Below are positions 1-9,682 of a stretch of 64,000 nucleotides of DNA, one piece after another. The stretch covers positions 1 through 64,000 of the forward strand of contig NZ_JASZYQ010000005.1 in NCBI RefSeq assembly GCF_030316885.1, in the 5' to 3' direction. Under the pieces are notes generated by a model that was given only the letters and a program-made list of their open reading frames with translations, was not told the DNA's origin and did no database searches. Positions within the stretch are counted from its first letter, which is position 1; every line of letters starts with the position of its first letter. A program made the translations under genes and the position numbers. Source of the DNA: Variovorax jilinensis. Lineage in GTDB: Bacteria; Pseudomonadota; Gammaproteobacteria; Burkholderiales; Burkholderiaceae_C.

Positions 1-328
1 CTACAACCGCGAGGGCGCCAAGATCTCGGAAGGCATCCGCCAGCACTGGTGGCTGCAGGGAATGATGGGCGGCATCAAGGCGCACCACGACTGCATCAAG
101 GCCTTCTCGGAAACCGACTTCACCGAGGACCTGAAGAAGATCGATGTTCCCACCCTCGTGATGCACGGCGACGACGACCAGATCGTGCCGATCGACGCCT
201 CGGGCCGGATGTCGGCCAAGCTCGTGAAGGGCGCCGAGCTCAAGGTCTACCCAGGGCTGCCGCACGGCATGTGCGCGACGCACCCCGAGATCATCAACGC
301 CGACCTGCTGGCGTTCATCAAGCGCTGA
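1..328 (+). CDS. Alpha/beta hydrolase, non-heme haloperoxidase type (3' part only)
   Basis: Only the last ~109 codons lie in the window; the reading frame is open from base 2 to the stop at 326-328. The stretch HGDDDQIVP carries the Asp-rich turn typical of the catalytic acid loop, and PGLPHGM supplies the expected catalytic His near the C-terminus. This arrangement is characteristic of the small cofactor-free haloperoxidase/esterase branch of alpha/beta hydrolases. The nucleophile Ser and oxyanion region would lie upstream of the window. Substrate cannot be told. It is followed after 39 bases by a small membrane protein on the same strand, possibly co-transcribed. Confidence 0.85.
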   Translation, partial: YNREGAKISEGIRQHWWLQGMMGGIKAHHDCIKAFSETDFTEDLKKIDVPTLVMHGDDDQIVPIDASGRMSAKLVKGAELKVYPGLPHGMCATHPEIINADLLAFIKR

Positions 329-367
329 TCCGGCGCGACGCGATCCATCCACCGAAAGGAGCAACCG

Positions 368-874
368 ATGTTCGGATTGACAACGCTCGGCGTCATCCAC
401 ACCGCCATCAGTCTCGTCGCGCTGGCTGCCGGACTGGCATCGATCCTGCGCTACCGCGAGATCGCCGGACGGACAACGCTGGGCCAGACCTACGTCTGGG
501 CCACGGTCCTCACTTGCCTCACCGGCTTCGGCATCTTCCAGCGGGGCGGCTTCGGTGCGCCGCACGTGCTCGGCATCCTGACGCTGGTGGTGCTCGCCGT
601 CGCCGCGGTGGCCGGGCGCACGCAGCTCTTCGGCCGGGCCTCGCGCTACGTCGAGACCATCGCCTATTCGACCACGCTGTTCTTCCACATGATCCCCGGC
701 CTGACCGAAACCTTCACGCGCTTTCCGGCCGGGGCACCGCTTTTCAGCAGCCCCGAGGATCCCGCGCTGCAGAAGGCCGTGGGCGTCTGTTTCGCGCTGC
801 TGATCGTCGGCTGCATCTTCCAGGTGCGGCGCATCCGCGCGGGCGGCGCCCATGGCGCGGTGCCGAGCTACTGA
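368..874 (+). CDS. Four-helix integral membrane protein, function unknown
   Basis: A 168-residue protein preceded by a good ribosome binding site (AAAGGAG, 6-7 bases before the ATG). Hydrophobic segments are visible at about residues 5-25, 40-57, 65-82 and 135-155, with a short charged tail, so an inner-membrane protein with about four spanning helices is likely. A His in the third loop region (FFHMIPG) is the only potentially functional polar residue inside a hydrophobic context. I do not recognise a named family. It follows the hydrolase closely and converges on the Crp/Fnr regulator (stops 8 bases apart). Confidence 0.7.
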   Translation: MFGLTTLGVIHTAISLVALAAGLASILRYREIAGRTTLGQTYVWATVLTCLTGFGIFQRGGFGAPHVLGILTLVVLAVAAVAGRTQLFGRASRYVETIAYSTTLFFHMIPGLTETFTRFPAGAPLFSSPEDPALQKAVGVCFALLIVGCIFQVRRIRAGGAHGAVPSY

Positions 875-882
875 CCCGGCCC

Positions 883-1527
883 TCACCAGGCCACGGGCAG
901 CTTGCGCAGGATCACCATCCGTCCGTCACGCTGGCCCACATAGCCGCCGGCCTGCAGCTCGCGCATGACACGGTTGACCATCTCGCGCGAGGCGCCGATG
1001 CGATCGGCAATGTCCTGCTGCGTGAGCCTGGCGCGCACCAGACGCTCGTCGCCCACCGGCTCCGACAGCTCTGTCAGCACGCGCACCATGCGCCCGTAGA
1101 CGTCCTGCAGCGCGATGCTGCGCACCTGCTCGGTGAGCCGGCGCACCATGCGGATCAGCTTGTGCGTGAGGTGCAGCGCGAAGTCCGGATGGGCGGCGAG
1201 GAACTGGCGCAGCTCCGAGCCCTGCACGATGCGGCATTCGCAGGGCTCGACCGCCTTGATCGACGCCGAGCGCCGCTCGCCGTCGAGCGACAGTTCGCCG
1301 AAGTAGCCGCCAGGCCCGTATTCGCTCAGCACCAGCTCGCGGCCGTCGTCCGAGCTCGCGTAGACCTTCACGCGGCCGCTCAGCAGGATGTAGAGCGAAT
1401 CGCCGAGCTCGCCCTCGTCGATGAGCACCGCGTGGGTGGGGAAGGATCGCACCAGGCCGTGCGGAGAGATGGCGTCCAGCAGCGCCTGCGGCAGCCGGTT
1501 GCCGTCGCTGTCCTCCGTGAAGCCCAT
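883..1527 (-). CDS. Crp/Fnr-family transcriptional regulator
   Basis: A 214-residue cytoplasmic DNA-binding regulator. Residues ~25-140 form a cyclic-nucleotide-binding-type beta-roll (GELGDSLYILLSGRVKVY, then YFGELSLDGERRSASI, the phosphate-binding-cassette-like segment with Gly-Glu and a following Arg). Residues ~150-205 are a Crp-type winged helix (RLTQQDIADRIGASREMVNRVMREL). No Fnr-type cysteine quartet is present, so it is not an oxygen-sensing iron-sulfur Fnr. Its neighbour on the same strand is a response regulator fused to a nucleotide cyclase, which makes cyclic-nucleotide control attractive, but direct linkage is inference. Confidence 0.93.
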   Translation of the reverse strand: MGFTEDSDGNRLPQALLDAISPHGLVRSFPTHAVLIDEGELGDSLYILLSGRVKVYASSDDGRELVLSEYGPGGYFGELSLDGERRSASIKAVEPCECRIVQGSELRQFLAAHPDFALHLTHKLIRMVRRLTEQVRSIALQDVYGRMVRVLTELSEPVGDERLVRARLTQQDIADRIGASREMVNRVMRELQAGGYVGQRDGRMVILRKLPVAW

Positions 1528-1591
1528 GTAAGTCCTCGTGTTTCGGGCACCCGCCCGCGGCGGATCGACGGGGACCGACTTTAGCGCCAGA

Positions 1592-2713
1592 TCAGGCGGC
1601 CGGCACGATGCCGCGCACGTCGAAGCAATCGACCGGCCGCTGGAAGCCCTTGAGCACGAGCGCCAGCGGCGGCTCGACCTCGAGCAGCGGTTCGAGCTGT
1701 GCGTGGACCTTGCGCGAGATCAGGATCTGGTTGCTCGCCGCCTCGCCGCACAGGCGCGCCGCGAGGTTGGTCACGGTGCCGATCGCGCCGTAGTCCCAGC
1801 GGCCCTCGAAGCCGATCGCGCCGATCGTCGCGAAGCCCTGCGCGATGCCGATGCCCAGGCCCAGCGCATAGCCGCGACGCAGCCAAGATTCGGCCAGCGA
1901 GCCGATGCGCTCGCGGATCGCGAGCGACATCCGCACCGCGCGCTCGGCCGCATCGGGCTGCAGCACCGGATCGTTGAAGAAGATCATCATGCCGTCGCCC
2001 GTGAAGTGCTCGAGCGTGCCTTCGTGTGCAAGGATCAGCTCGCCCGTGGCCGCATGGTATTGGCGCAGCACGCCCATCACTTCCTCGGGCTCGGCCACTT
2101 CGGCGAAGGCCGTGAAGCCGCGCAGGTCCAGGAAGACCACGGTGATCTCGCGCCGGTGGCTCTGCAGCGGGTCTTCGGCGCCGCCGCTCAGGATCGCATC
2201 GGCGAGCTGCGGCGAGAAGAAGCGCCGCAGGCGGCCGATGCGTTCGAGCTCCGCGACCTGGATGGCGACGCGCCGTTCGAGCGTGGCGTTCCAGTCCTGC
2301 GTCTGCGCGACCAGTTCCTCGACCCGGTCGTGCAGCCCCTTGATGCGCAGCATCGAGCGCACGCGCGCAGCCAGCGCCGCGTGATCGACCGGCTTGGTGA
2401 GGTATTCGTCGCCCCCGGCCTCGAGCCCGGCCACCACGTCCTTGAGATCGGCCATGGCGGTGACGATGATGATCGGCGTGAACGGAAAGGACGGATCGGC
2501 GCGCAGGCGCCGGCAGACCTCGAAGCCGTCGAGACGCGGCATCATGAGGTCGAGCAGGATCAGGTCGGGCGTGAGTTCGCGCGCCGCCGCGAGGCCTTCC
2601 TCGCCGTCGGCGGCGGAGACCGCCTCGTAGCCTTCGCTGCGCAGGCGCGCTTCCAGAATCTTGACGTTGGTCGCGTTGTCGTCGACGATGAGGATGCGCG
2701 GGGGGTTTCTCAC
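1592..2713 (-). CDS. Response regulator fused to class III adenylate/guanylate cyclase
   Basis: About 373 residues starting at a GTG (2713-2711) preceded by GGGAG; an upstream in-frame ATG at 2764 has no such site. The N-terminal receiver (ILIVDDNATN...LILLDLMMPRLDG, then a conserved KPVD Lys) is followed by a helical linker (~130-190) and a class III cyclase domain (ITVVFLDLRGFTAF, GDGMMIFFND, TVTNLAARL). Both metal-binding Asp residues and the transition-state Asn/Arg pair are present. The position normally holding a purine-specifying Lys before the GD motif reads LEHFTGD, so nucleotide specificity is uncertain. It is divergent from a HAMP kinase 120 bases away, its probable phosphodonor. 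Confidence 0.93.
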   Translation of the reverse strand: MRNPPRILIVDDNATNVKILEARLRSEGYEAVSAADGEEGLAAARELTPDLILLDLMMPRLDGFEVCRRLRADPSFPFTPIIIVTAMADLKDVVAGLEAGGDEYLTKPVDHAALAARVRSMLRIKGLHDRVEELVAQTQDWNATLERRVAIQVAELERIGRLRRFFSPQLADAILSGGAEDPLQSHRREITVVFLDLRGFTAFAEVAEPEEVMGVLRQYHAATGELILAHEGTLEHFTGDGMMIFFNDPVLQPDAAERAVRMSLAIRERIGSLAESWLRRGYALGLGIGIAQGFATIGAIGFEGRWDYGAIGTVTNLAARLCGEAASNQILISRKVHAQLEPLLEVEPPLALVLKGFQRPVDCFDVRGIVPAA

Positions 2714-2833
2714 CGTCGGGTCTCCCAAGCCAAAAACTTTAGCGGCTTCGTGTCGACTCCACAAGGCTGCAGGCGGCTTCCTCGGCCCCTCGATGGAGTC
2801 CAGGCCATCAAACTCGAACAGCTTGTTACGCGC

Positions 2834-4401
<1,568 letters not shown>

Positions 4402-4405
<4 letters not shown>

Positions 4406-4776
4406 GCGAACGCAAGATCCTCTACGTGGAGGACAACGAATACAACCGCAAGATCGTGCGCCAGCTGCTGAGCCGCTCGGCCTGCCGCCTGATCGAGGCC
4501 GGCGACGGCGAGACCGGCGTGGCGCTGGCGCAGCAGGAGCTGCCGGACCTGATCCTGATGGACGTGCAGCTGCCGAAGATGTCGGGGCTCGATGCCACGC
4601 GGCGCCTCACGACCGACGAGGCGACCCGGCACATCCCGATCATCGTGATCACCTCGTATGCGCTGAGCGGCGATCGCGAGAAGGCGCTGCAGGCCGGCGC
4701 CGCGAGCTACCTGGCCAAGCCCTACAGCCCGAGCGAGCTGCTCGCGATGGTGAAGCAGTTCCTGCCCGGTCTCTGA
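4402..4776 (+). CDS. Single-domain response regulator (receiver only)
   Basis: A 124-residue CheY-like receiver: acidic pocket YVEDNE, phospho-acceptor Asp in LILMDVQLPKMSG, the conserved Thr/Ser in VITSYA and Lys in YLAKPYSP. There is no output domain, so it probably passes phosphate on or binds a partner. ATGA overlap with the upstream histidine kinase indicates coupled translation and a cognate pair. The divergent cyclase-bearing response regulator is the obvious second target of the same kinase; this pairing of kinase, stand-alone receiver and receiver-cyclase is inferred from position only. Confidence 0.93.
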
Positions 4777-4801
4777 GGTTCCACGCACGAGGAGGTCCGC
4801 G

Positions 4802-5242
4802 ATGTCGAACACCTTCCACCAGGGCTTCGCCCGCTTCGGCGCGATCGCGCTGATGTGCTGCACCGCGCTGCCTGCCTGGGCCGAGGAAGACCAGGCCCAG
4901 CAGTTCACGCCCGAGTTCCGCCAGGTCCACACGGGCATCGATCCCAAGCACACGCCGAAGATCACGGCGCCCGACAGCGTCAGGCGCGGCGCCTGGTTCA
5001 ACGTCACGGTGAGCGTGGGCACGGGCTCCCTGCATCCTTCGCTGCAGGAGCACTTCGTGCGCTACATCGCCCTCTACAAGGACACGGTCGAGATCGCGCG
5101 CGCCTACCTGCATCCCGTGTATTCGCAACCCACCGTGACCTTCACGGTGGCGCTCGACGAGGGCGGCGCGCTGCGCGCGGTGGCGGAGCCGACCCACTCC
5201 TCGGCCTGGGAGGCCACAAAGAAGATCACGGTGCAGCCCTGA
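4802..5242 (+). CDS. Secreted superoxide-reductase-like (desulfoferrodoxin/neelaredoxin SORL fold) protein
   Basis: 146 residues with a clear signal peptide (cleavage after LPAWA, about residue 27) and ribosome binding site GAGGAGGT. The mature part follows the class II SORL pattern: KHTPKI, then HPSLQEHFVRYIALY, then a final strand ending THSSAWEATKKI. By comparison with neelaredoxins, three histidine ligand positions appear (PKHTP, LHPS, QEHF) and the last His is in PTHSS, but the Cys of the canonical CN.H motif is replaced (EPTH). Without the axial thiolate, normal superoxide reductase chemistry is doubtful; a metal-binding or sulfur-carrier-like role is possible. It is followed by a convergent cupredoxin-like secreted protein. 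Confidence 0.75.
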   Translation: MSNTFHQGFARFGAIALMCCTALPAWAEEDQAQQFTPEFRQVHTGIDPKHTPKITAPDSVRRGAWFNVTVSVGTGSLHPSLQEHFVRYIALYKDTVEIARAYLHPVYSQPTVTFTVALDEGGALRAVAEPTHSSAWEATKKITVQP

Positions 5243-5257
5243 GCGCGACGCGCCTCG

Positions 5258-5971
5258 CTACCTCGCCTTCATCTCGACCGTGAGCTGTGCGGCCTGCTGG
5301 TCGCTCACGGTGGCGCTCGCCGGCACGGTGCCCAGCCGCTCGTGCCAGATCTGCAGCTTGTACGAACCCGGCGGCAGCTTGTCGAAGGCGAAGCGTCCGT
5401 CGGCGCCCGTCACGGCGTACCAGGGATGCGCTGCGACGACCACCCAGGCGGTCATCCATGCATGCAGGTCGCAATTGATGCGCACGATCTCGGGCTCGGC
5501 GAAGGTGACCGGGATCGTCCGCCCCATCGGCTGCGTGCGATTGAACGAGACGTTGCGCTTGGGCGTGGCGTGGATGTTGTGGAGCAGGCGGTCGCTGTTG
5601 AGGAACTCGACCGTTCCGCCGGCCGGCACGATCACGATGCGCGGCAGGAAGGTGCAGCCCTTCTGGTCGAGCTCGACCTTCTCGGTGCGCGGCGCCAGGG
5701 GCGCGCCCGGCGGGGGCGTCTCGATCCAGACCACCGCGTTGCGCAGTTCCCGGTTGGCCGAGACCACGAGGTCGTCGACCGGCTTCTCGTGGCCGCACAG
5801 GTACTGGTCGATCGTGACCGGCACCTTGCCCTGTGCGGGAACGCTGCCCGACACCACCACCTTGCCGCGCAGTTCGCCGGCCAGGCCGTGCAGCGGCAGG
5901 CTGCCGCACAGCAGCAGCGAGAGCCACGGCAGCAGCCGCGGGCACGGCTTCCGGTTCGGGGTGGCAGTCAA
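5258..5971 (-). CDS. Secreted cupredoxin-like protein with carboxypeptidase-regulatory-like C-terminus
   Basis: About 237 residues from a TTG start (5971-5969) preceded by AAGGAC; the frame remains open 29 codons further upstream to an ATG at 6058 without a good site. An N-terminal signal peptide (LLPWLSLLLCGSLPLHGLAG) leads to a beta-rich region with HNIHATP and INCDLHAWM, resembling the His...Cys-x2-His-x2-Met ligand set of type 1 copper sites. A C-terminal segment (YAVTGADGRFAFDKLPPGSYKLQIWHE) is a small carboxypeptidase-regulatory-like beta domain. It probably binds copper in the periplasm; partner unknown. It converges on the SOR-like gene (16 bases between stops). Confidence 0.75.
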   Translation of the reverse strand: MTATPNRKPCPRLLPWLSLLLCGSLPLHGLAGELRGKVVVSGSVPAQGKVPVTIDQYLCGHEKPVDDLVVSANRELRNAVVWIETPPPGAPLAPRTEKVELDQKGCTFLPRIVIVPAGGTVEFLNSDRLLHNIHATPKRNVSFNRTQPMGRTIPVTFAEPEIVRINCDLHAWMTAWVVVAAHPWYAVTGADGRFAFDKLPPGSYKLQIWHERLGTVPASATVSDQQAAQLTVEMKAR

Positions 5972-6068
5972 TGGACGTCCTTCGTGGAGGCCCGCAAAGG
6001 GTAGTCCTGCGGCCGCGCGGGCGTCAATACGCCGAAGTGGGGATGCGGCGCGCGACAATCACTCGCCC

Positions 6069-6782
6069 ATGTCCTCCTCCCCCTCGCCTTCCTCGCTGCG
6101 CTCCCGTCTCCGGACCATGGCCCCGGCCCGCCTCAAGGCCCTTCGCACGCTGTGGCAGCCGCTCGCGGGCGGCCTCGCGGTGCTCCTGCTGCTGCTGGCC
6201 TTCGTGCTGGTGGCCAGCGAAATGCTCGAGGGCGACACCCACGCGATCGACATGGGACTGCTGCGAGCAGCCAAGGACTTCCGCGATGCCCATCCCGTGT
6301 TCGCCCACGTGATGCGCGACCTCAGCGGCCTCGGCAGCACCACGGTGCTGACCCTCGTCACGCTGGCCACCGCGGGCTACCTGCGGATGACCGCCTCGCG
6401 CACGGCGGCCCTGCTGGTGCTGGCCTCGAGCGGCGGCGCGGCGATCGTCGTCAGCGTGCTGAAGCCGGCCTTCGGCCGCCTGCGTCCCGATGCCGCGCTG
6501 GCCGACTACGCGGCCTCGGGCCTGAGCTTTCCGAGCGGCCACGCGAGCATGTCGGCCGCGGTCTTCCTGACCCTCGGCGCGCTGACCGCCAACACGCGCA
6601 GCCGCCTTGGCGAACGGCTCTACATCCTGGGCATCGCGGCCTTCGCGGCACTGCTGGTCGGGCTGAGCCGCATCGCGTTGGGCGTGCACTGGGCCAGCGA
6701 CGTGCTGGGCGGCTGGGCGCTCGGCACCGCCTGGGCGCTGGCCTGGTCGATGCTGGCCTTCCGGATCATGCGCAAGGACTGA
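6069..6782 (+). CDS. PAP2-family membrane phosphatase
   Basis: 237 residues with about five to six hydrophobic helices. The three phosphatase signatures are intact: KPAFGRLRP, SFPSGHASMS and SRIALGVHWASDVLGG, giving the catalytic His pair and the phosphate-binding Lys/Arg. Such enzymes dephosphorylate lipid phosphates (phosphatidic acid, undecaprenyl pyrophosphate, phosphatidylglycerol phosphate) on the periplasmic face; the exact substrate is not evident. The ATG is chosen because the upstream open frame overlaps the antisense cupredoxin-like gene and lacks PAP2 features. The start lies only 97 bases from the divergent neighbour. Confidence 0.92.
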   Translation: MSSSPSPSSLRSRLRTMAPARLKALRTLWQPLAGGLAVLLLLLAFVLVASEMLEGDTHAIDMGLLRAAKDFRDAHPVFAHVMRDLSGLGSTTVLTLVTLATAGYLRMTASRTAALLVLASSGGAAIVVSVLKPAFGRLRPDAALADYAASGLSFPSGHASMSAAVFLTLGALTANTRSRLGERLYILGIAAFAALLVGLSRIALGVHWASDVLGGWALGTAWALAWSMLAFRIMRKD

Positions 6783-6834
6783 GACCGGCGCACGCAGACC
6801 GGCCGCCCGACGCCCTACCAGCCGCTACTTGCCG

Positions 6835-7398
6835 CTATTTGCCGCGCCGCGACACGAGCCGCCGCAGCGCCGCGCGTACGCCGGGCTTGTCGGCCACGCC
6901 GACCGCGATCGGCGCCTGCCGGTAGAGCGCACGCTGCTCCTCGAGCACGATGCGCAATGCGGCCAGGCTGGCCTCGCTGTAGGCCCACACGCCTGAGACA
7001 ATGAAATGTCCGGGCAGCGCGTCGGGCTTGGGATGGATCTGGACGTCGATCGCGCCGATGCGCTCCATCGTGTCGAGGCGGGAGGCCGCCTGTTCGACAC
7101 CGCCGCCGAGAATGTTGATCTCGCGCGTGAACGCGAAGCTGATCGCCTGCACCTGGTGGAAGTTCTCGGAGATGAAGTCGCAGATCTCGAGGAAGACGAG
7201 CCGGCCGACGTGGCGCCGCTCCTCGCGCACCACGCGCGTGGGCACGAAGTGCTGGACGTGGATCTGCGTGCCGGAATTGCTCACCGGCACCGGGTCCAGC
7301 GTGCCGAGCAGGACATTGGCGTCATGGACATGCATGGGCATTCCGAGCTGGTAGGGGACAGCGCCGGGCCCGGTGATCCGCAGTTTCTTGAACGTCAT
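6835..7398 (-). CDS. Hypothetical cytoplasmic protein
   Basis: About 187 residues if started at the ATG at 7398 (MTFKKLRITGP); an ATG at 7431 would add 11 Gly/Ala-rich residues. Neither has a strong ribosome binding site. No signal peptide or membrane segment is visible. The sequence alternates short beta-like strands and helices (HIQVQHFVP-like region, VFLEICDFISENF, GAIDVQIHPKP, HFIVSGVWAYSEASLAAL) and ends with a basic tail. I do not recognise the family. It stands alone between PAP2 (convergent, 52 bases) and the otn genes. Confidence 0.6.
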   Translation of the reverse strand: MTFKKLRITGPGAVPYQLGMPMHVHDANVLLGTLDPVPVSNSGTQIHVQHFVPTRVVREERRHVGRLVFLEICDFISENFHQVQAISFAFTREINILGGGVEQAASRLDTMERIGAIDVQIHPKPDALPGHFIVSGVWAYSEASLAALRIVLEEQRALYRQAPIAVGVADKPGVRAALRRLVSRRGK

Positions 7399-7569
7399 GT
7401 GCGCTGTGCGGACCGCACCTCCGGGGCCCATCCCCGGAAAGTCCGCATCGCTGCCGCCTTTCGTCAGCCACTTTAAGAGCAGCCGGCGCTCGCGGCCATC
7501 GGTGCGCTCTCAGTTAGCGGACCGGAACTCGACAAAGTTCACGCAAGGTGGCAGCAATTCACCCTGCAG

Positions 7570-8235
7570 TTACCAGCGGGCGCCGAAGTTCCGCCGCAGT
7601 TCGTTGATCTCGGCCTCGCCGAGGGGATGCGGCGGGTCGGCCCGCGTGAGGAGGCCCAGGCGCGCCGTTTCCTCGAGCTCCTCGAGCACGGCCATTGCCT
7701 CGCCCGGCGAGTCGTGCCAGACGTTGGGACCGAGCCGCTGCAGCATCACGGCCCGGATCGGCGTCCCGGCCGCGCCGTGCTGCTCGATCGCCCGGGCCAC
7801 CAGCGCCACCGCCTCGGGCGCGCCGGGACGGTGGTAGGGGATGACGGGCACATGGCCCACCTTCATCACGAAGTAGGGCGTCAGCGCGGGCAGCAGCTCG
7901 CGTCCCGGCGCCTTGAGGCTCAGTGCGACGCAGTGCGTGCTGTGGGTGTGGATCACGCAGCGGGTCGCGGGATCGAAGGGCACCGCCGCGGCATAGATGC
8001 GGGCATGCAGCGCCATCGTCTTGCTGGCGCGGTCGCCGTGGGTCTGGCGCAGGCTGCCGTCGAGTCGCGCGAGCTTCGCGGGGTCGAGCTGGCCCAGGCA
8101 TGCGTCGGTCGGCGTGATGAGGAAGCCGTCGTCGAGCCGCACGCTGATGTTGCCCGCGGTGGCATGCACGTAGCCGCGCTCGAACAGGCTCCGGCCGACC
8201 CGGCAGATCTCGTCGCGCGCGCGATGCTCGTTCAT
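7570..8235 (-). CDS. otnC: 3-oxo-tetronate 4-phosphate decarboxylase, class II aldolase family
   Basis: 221 residues of the class II aldolase/adducin fold: N-terminal ATAGNISVRL, the metal-binding pair in CVIHTHSTHC, and a third His in PVIPYHRPG. OtnC decarboxylates 3-oxo-tetronate 4-phosphate to dihydroxyacetone phosphate. Assignment rests on the overlap (4 bases, ATGA) with an OtnK-type kinase upstream, the standard arrangement of the D-threonate/L-threonate/erythronate pathways. The partner dehydrogenase (LtnD/DtnK-type) and isomerase OtnI are not visible here, so the pathway would be completed elsewhere. An L-fuculose-type aldolase is a less likely alternative. Confidence 0.85.
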   Translation of the reverse strand: MNEHRARDEICRVGRSLFERGYVHATAGNISVRLDDGFLITPTDACLGQLDPAKLARLDGSLRQTHGDRASKTMALHARIYAAAVPFDPATRCVIHTHSTHCVALSLKAPGRELLPALTPYFVMKVGHVPVIPYHRPGAPEAVALVARAIEQHGAAGTPIRAVMLQRLGPNVWHDSPGEAMAVLEELEETARLGLLTRADPPHPLGEAEINELRRNFGARW

Positions 8236-9527
8236 GCCAGCGCCGCGAAGGCCTTGGTGAAGAAATCGTCGGTGCCGAAATTGCCGGACTTGAGCGCGAT
8301 GTGAAGACCCTGTCCGCCGGCCGTCGCACTCGCGGCATGGCACCACGGAACGCCGGGATCGATCTGAGCCCCGATCTGCAGTTGCGCGATGCCCAATGCC
8401 TGCACGCAGGCGCCCGAGGTCTCGCCACCCGCCACCACGAGCTGCCGCACGCCGCGCTCGACCAGCCCGCGCGCGATCGCTGCGATCGCCTCCTCGACCA
8501 TGGCGCCCGCCGCCTCCACGCCCAGCCGCTCCTGCACCGCCTTCACGGCCGCGGGATCGGCGGTCGAATAGACCAGCAGCGGCCGCGCGCCGAGCAGCGG
8601 CGCGGCCCACTCGAGGGCCTGCGCGACCAGCGCGTCGACGCCTCCCGCCAGTTGCATCGGATCGACCGCGAACGCAGGGCCGCCGCCCGCGATGAACTCG
8701 GCGACCTGCCGGTTCGTGGCCTGCGAACAGCTGCCCGACACCACGGCACGATGGCCGCCCGGCTCGGGCAGCGCACTCGCCGTGGAAGACGGCGCGATGC
8801 CGAAGTTCGCCGGCAGCCCGATCGCAACGCCCGATCCCGCCGTCACCAGCGGCAGGTCGGCCAGGGCCGGACCCAGCCGAAGCAGGTCGGCGTTCGATAC
8901 CGCATCGACGATCGCGATGCCGACGCCTTCGCCACGCAACTGCGCGATGCGGCCACGGATCGCCTCGGCGCCAGCCGCCACGACCGCGTGGTCGATCAGC
9001 CCGACGCGGCGCCGGGTCTGGGCCTGCAGCACGCGCACCAGGTTCGGATCGGTCATCGGCGTGAGCGGATGGTTCTGCATGCCGCTCTCGTCGAGCAGCT
9101 GGTCGCCGACGAACAGGTAGCCCTTGAAAACGGTGCGCTTGTTGTCGGGGAAGGCCGGTGTCGCGATGGTGAAGTCGCTGCCGAGCGCATCCAGCAGCGC
9201 ATCCGTCACCGGGCCGATATTGCCCTGCGGCGTGCTGTCGAAGGTCGAGCAGTACTTGAAGTAGATCTGGCGAGCGCCCTGGGCCTGCAGCCAGGCCAGT
9301 GCTTCCAGCGACTGCGCCACGGCCTCGCCCGCAGGGTTGGTACGCGACTTCAGCGCCACGACCACCGCATCGACCGCGGCGTCGAGCGGCCCGTCGGGCA
9401 CGCCGATGGTCTGCACGACGCGCATGCCCGCGCGCACCAGGTTGTTGGCGAGGTCGGTCGCGCCCGTGAAGTCGTCGGCGATGCAGCCGAGCAGGAGGAC
9501 GGATGCGGATTCGGGAGCTGCGGTCAC
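8232..9527 (-). CDS. otnK: 3-oxo-tetronate kinase (four-carbon acid sugar kinase family)
   Basis: 431 residues with the N-terminal substrate domain of the four-carbon acid sugar kinase family (LGCIADDFTGATDLANNLVRAGMRVVQ...) and the C-terminal nucleotide-binding domain (SGSCSQATNRQV, VVAGGETSGACVQALGI). It phosphorylates 3-oxo-tetronate (2-dehydro-threonate/erythronate) using ATP, feeding OtnC encoded immediately downstream with ATGA overlap. Cytoplasmic. Just upstream lies a striking 36-bp palindrome (9609-9644) and the divergent arylsulfatase, so the two transcription units may share control. Confidence 0.9.
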   Translation of the reverse strand: MTAAPESASVLLLGCIADDFTGATDLANNLVRAGMRVVQTIGVPDGPLDAAVDAVVVALKSRTNPAGEAVAQSLEALAWLQAQGARQIYFKYCSTFDSTPQGNIGPVTDALLDALGSDFTIATPAFPDNKRTVFKGYLFVGDQLLDESGMQNHPLTPMTDPNLVRVLQAQTRRRVGLIDHAVVAAGAEAIRGRIAQLRGEGVGIAIVDAVSNADLLRLGPALADLPLVTAGSGVAIGLPANFGIAPSSTASALPEPGGHRAVVSGSCSQATNRQVAEFIAGGGPAFAVDPMQLAGGVDALVAQALEWAAPLLGARPLLVYSTADPAAVKAVQERLGVEAAGAMVEEAIAAIARGLVERGVRQLVVAGGETSGACVQALGIAQLQIGAQIDPGVPWCHAASATAGGQGLHIALKSGNFGTDDFFTKAFAALA

Positions 9528-9608
9528 GGCGGGAGTCTAACGTCGGCCGCACCCTGCGGGCGCAGTGACGCCGGGCGACAGGCGCGAGAACGACAGCTCC
9601 GACGCCCT

Positions 9609-9644
9609 TGCACCTTGGTGCAGGCCGGCCTGCACCAAGGTGCA
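9609..9644. promoter_or_regulatory. 36-bp perfect palindrome, probable paired operator
   Basis: Arms 9609-9626 and 9627-9644 are exact reverse complements. Each half contains a 14-mer that is itself a dyad, TGCACC-2-GGTGCA, at 9609-9622 and 9631-9644; the dyad centres are 22 bp apart, about two helical turns. It lies in the divergent spacer between otnK (start 9527) and the arylsulfatase (start 9728). This architecture suits a regulator binding as two stacked dimers. It lacks a following T-run, so a terminator is unlikely. The regulator is unknown. Confidence 0.7.
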
Positions 9645-9682
9645 GGTGACACCCGGGGGCGCGAGAGGCATGCTTTCCGGCT

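Noticed and set aside
9609..9644. NtrC binding site
   Set aside because: The half-sites TGCACC/GGTGCA resemble NtrC sites but the spacer is 2 rather than about 5 bases, and no sigma-54 promoter with correct -24/-12 spacing was found downstream.
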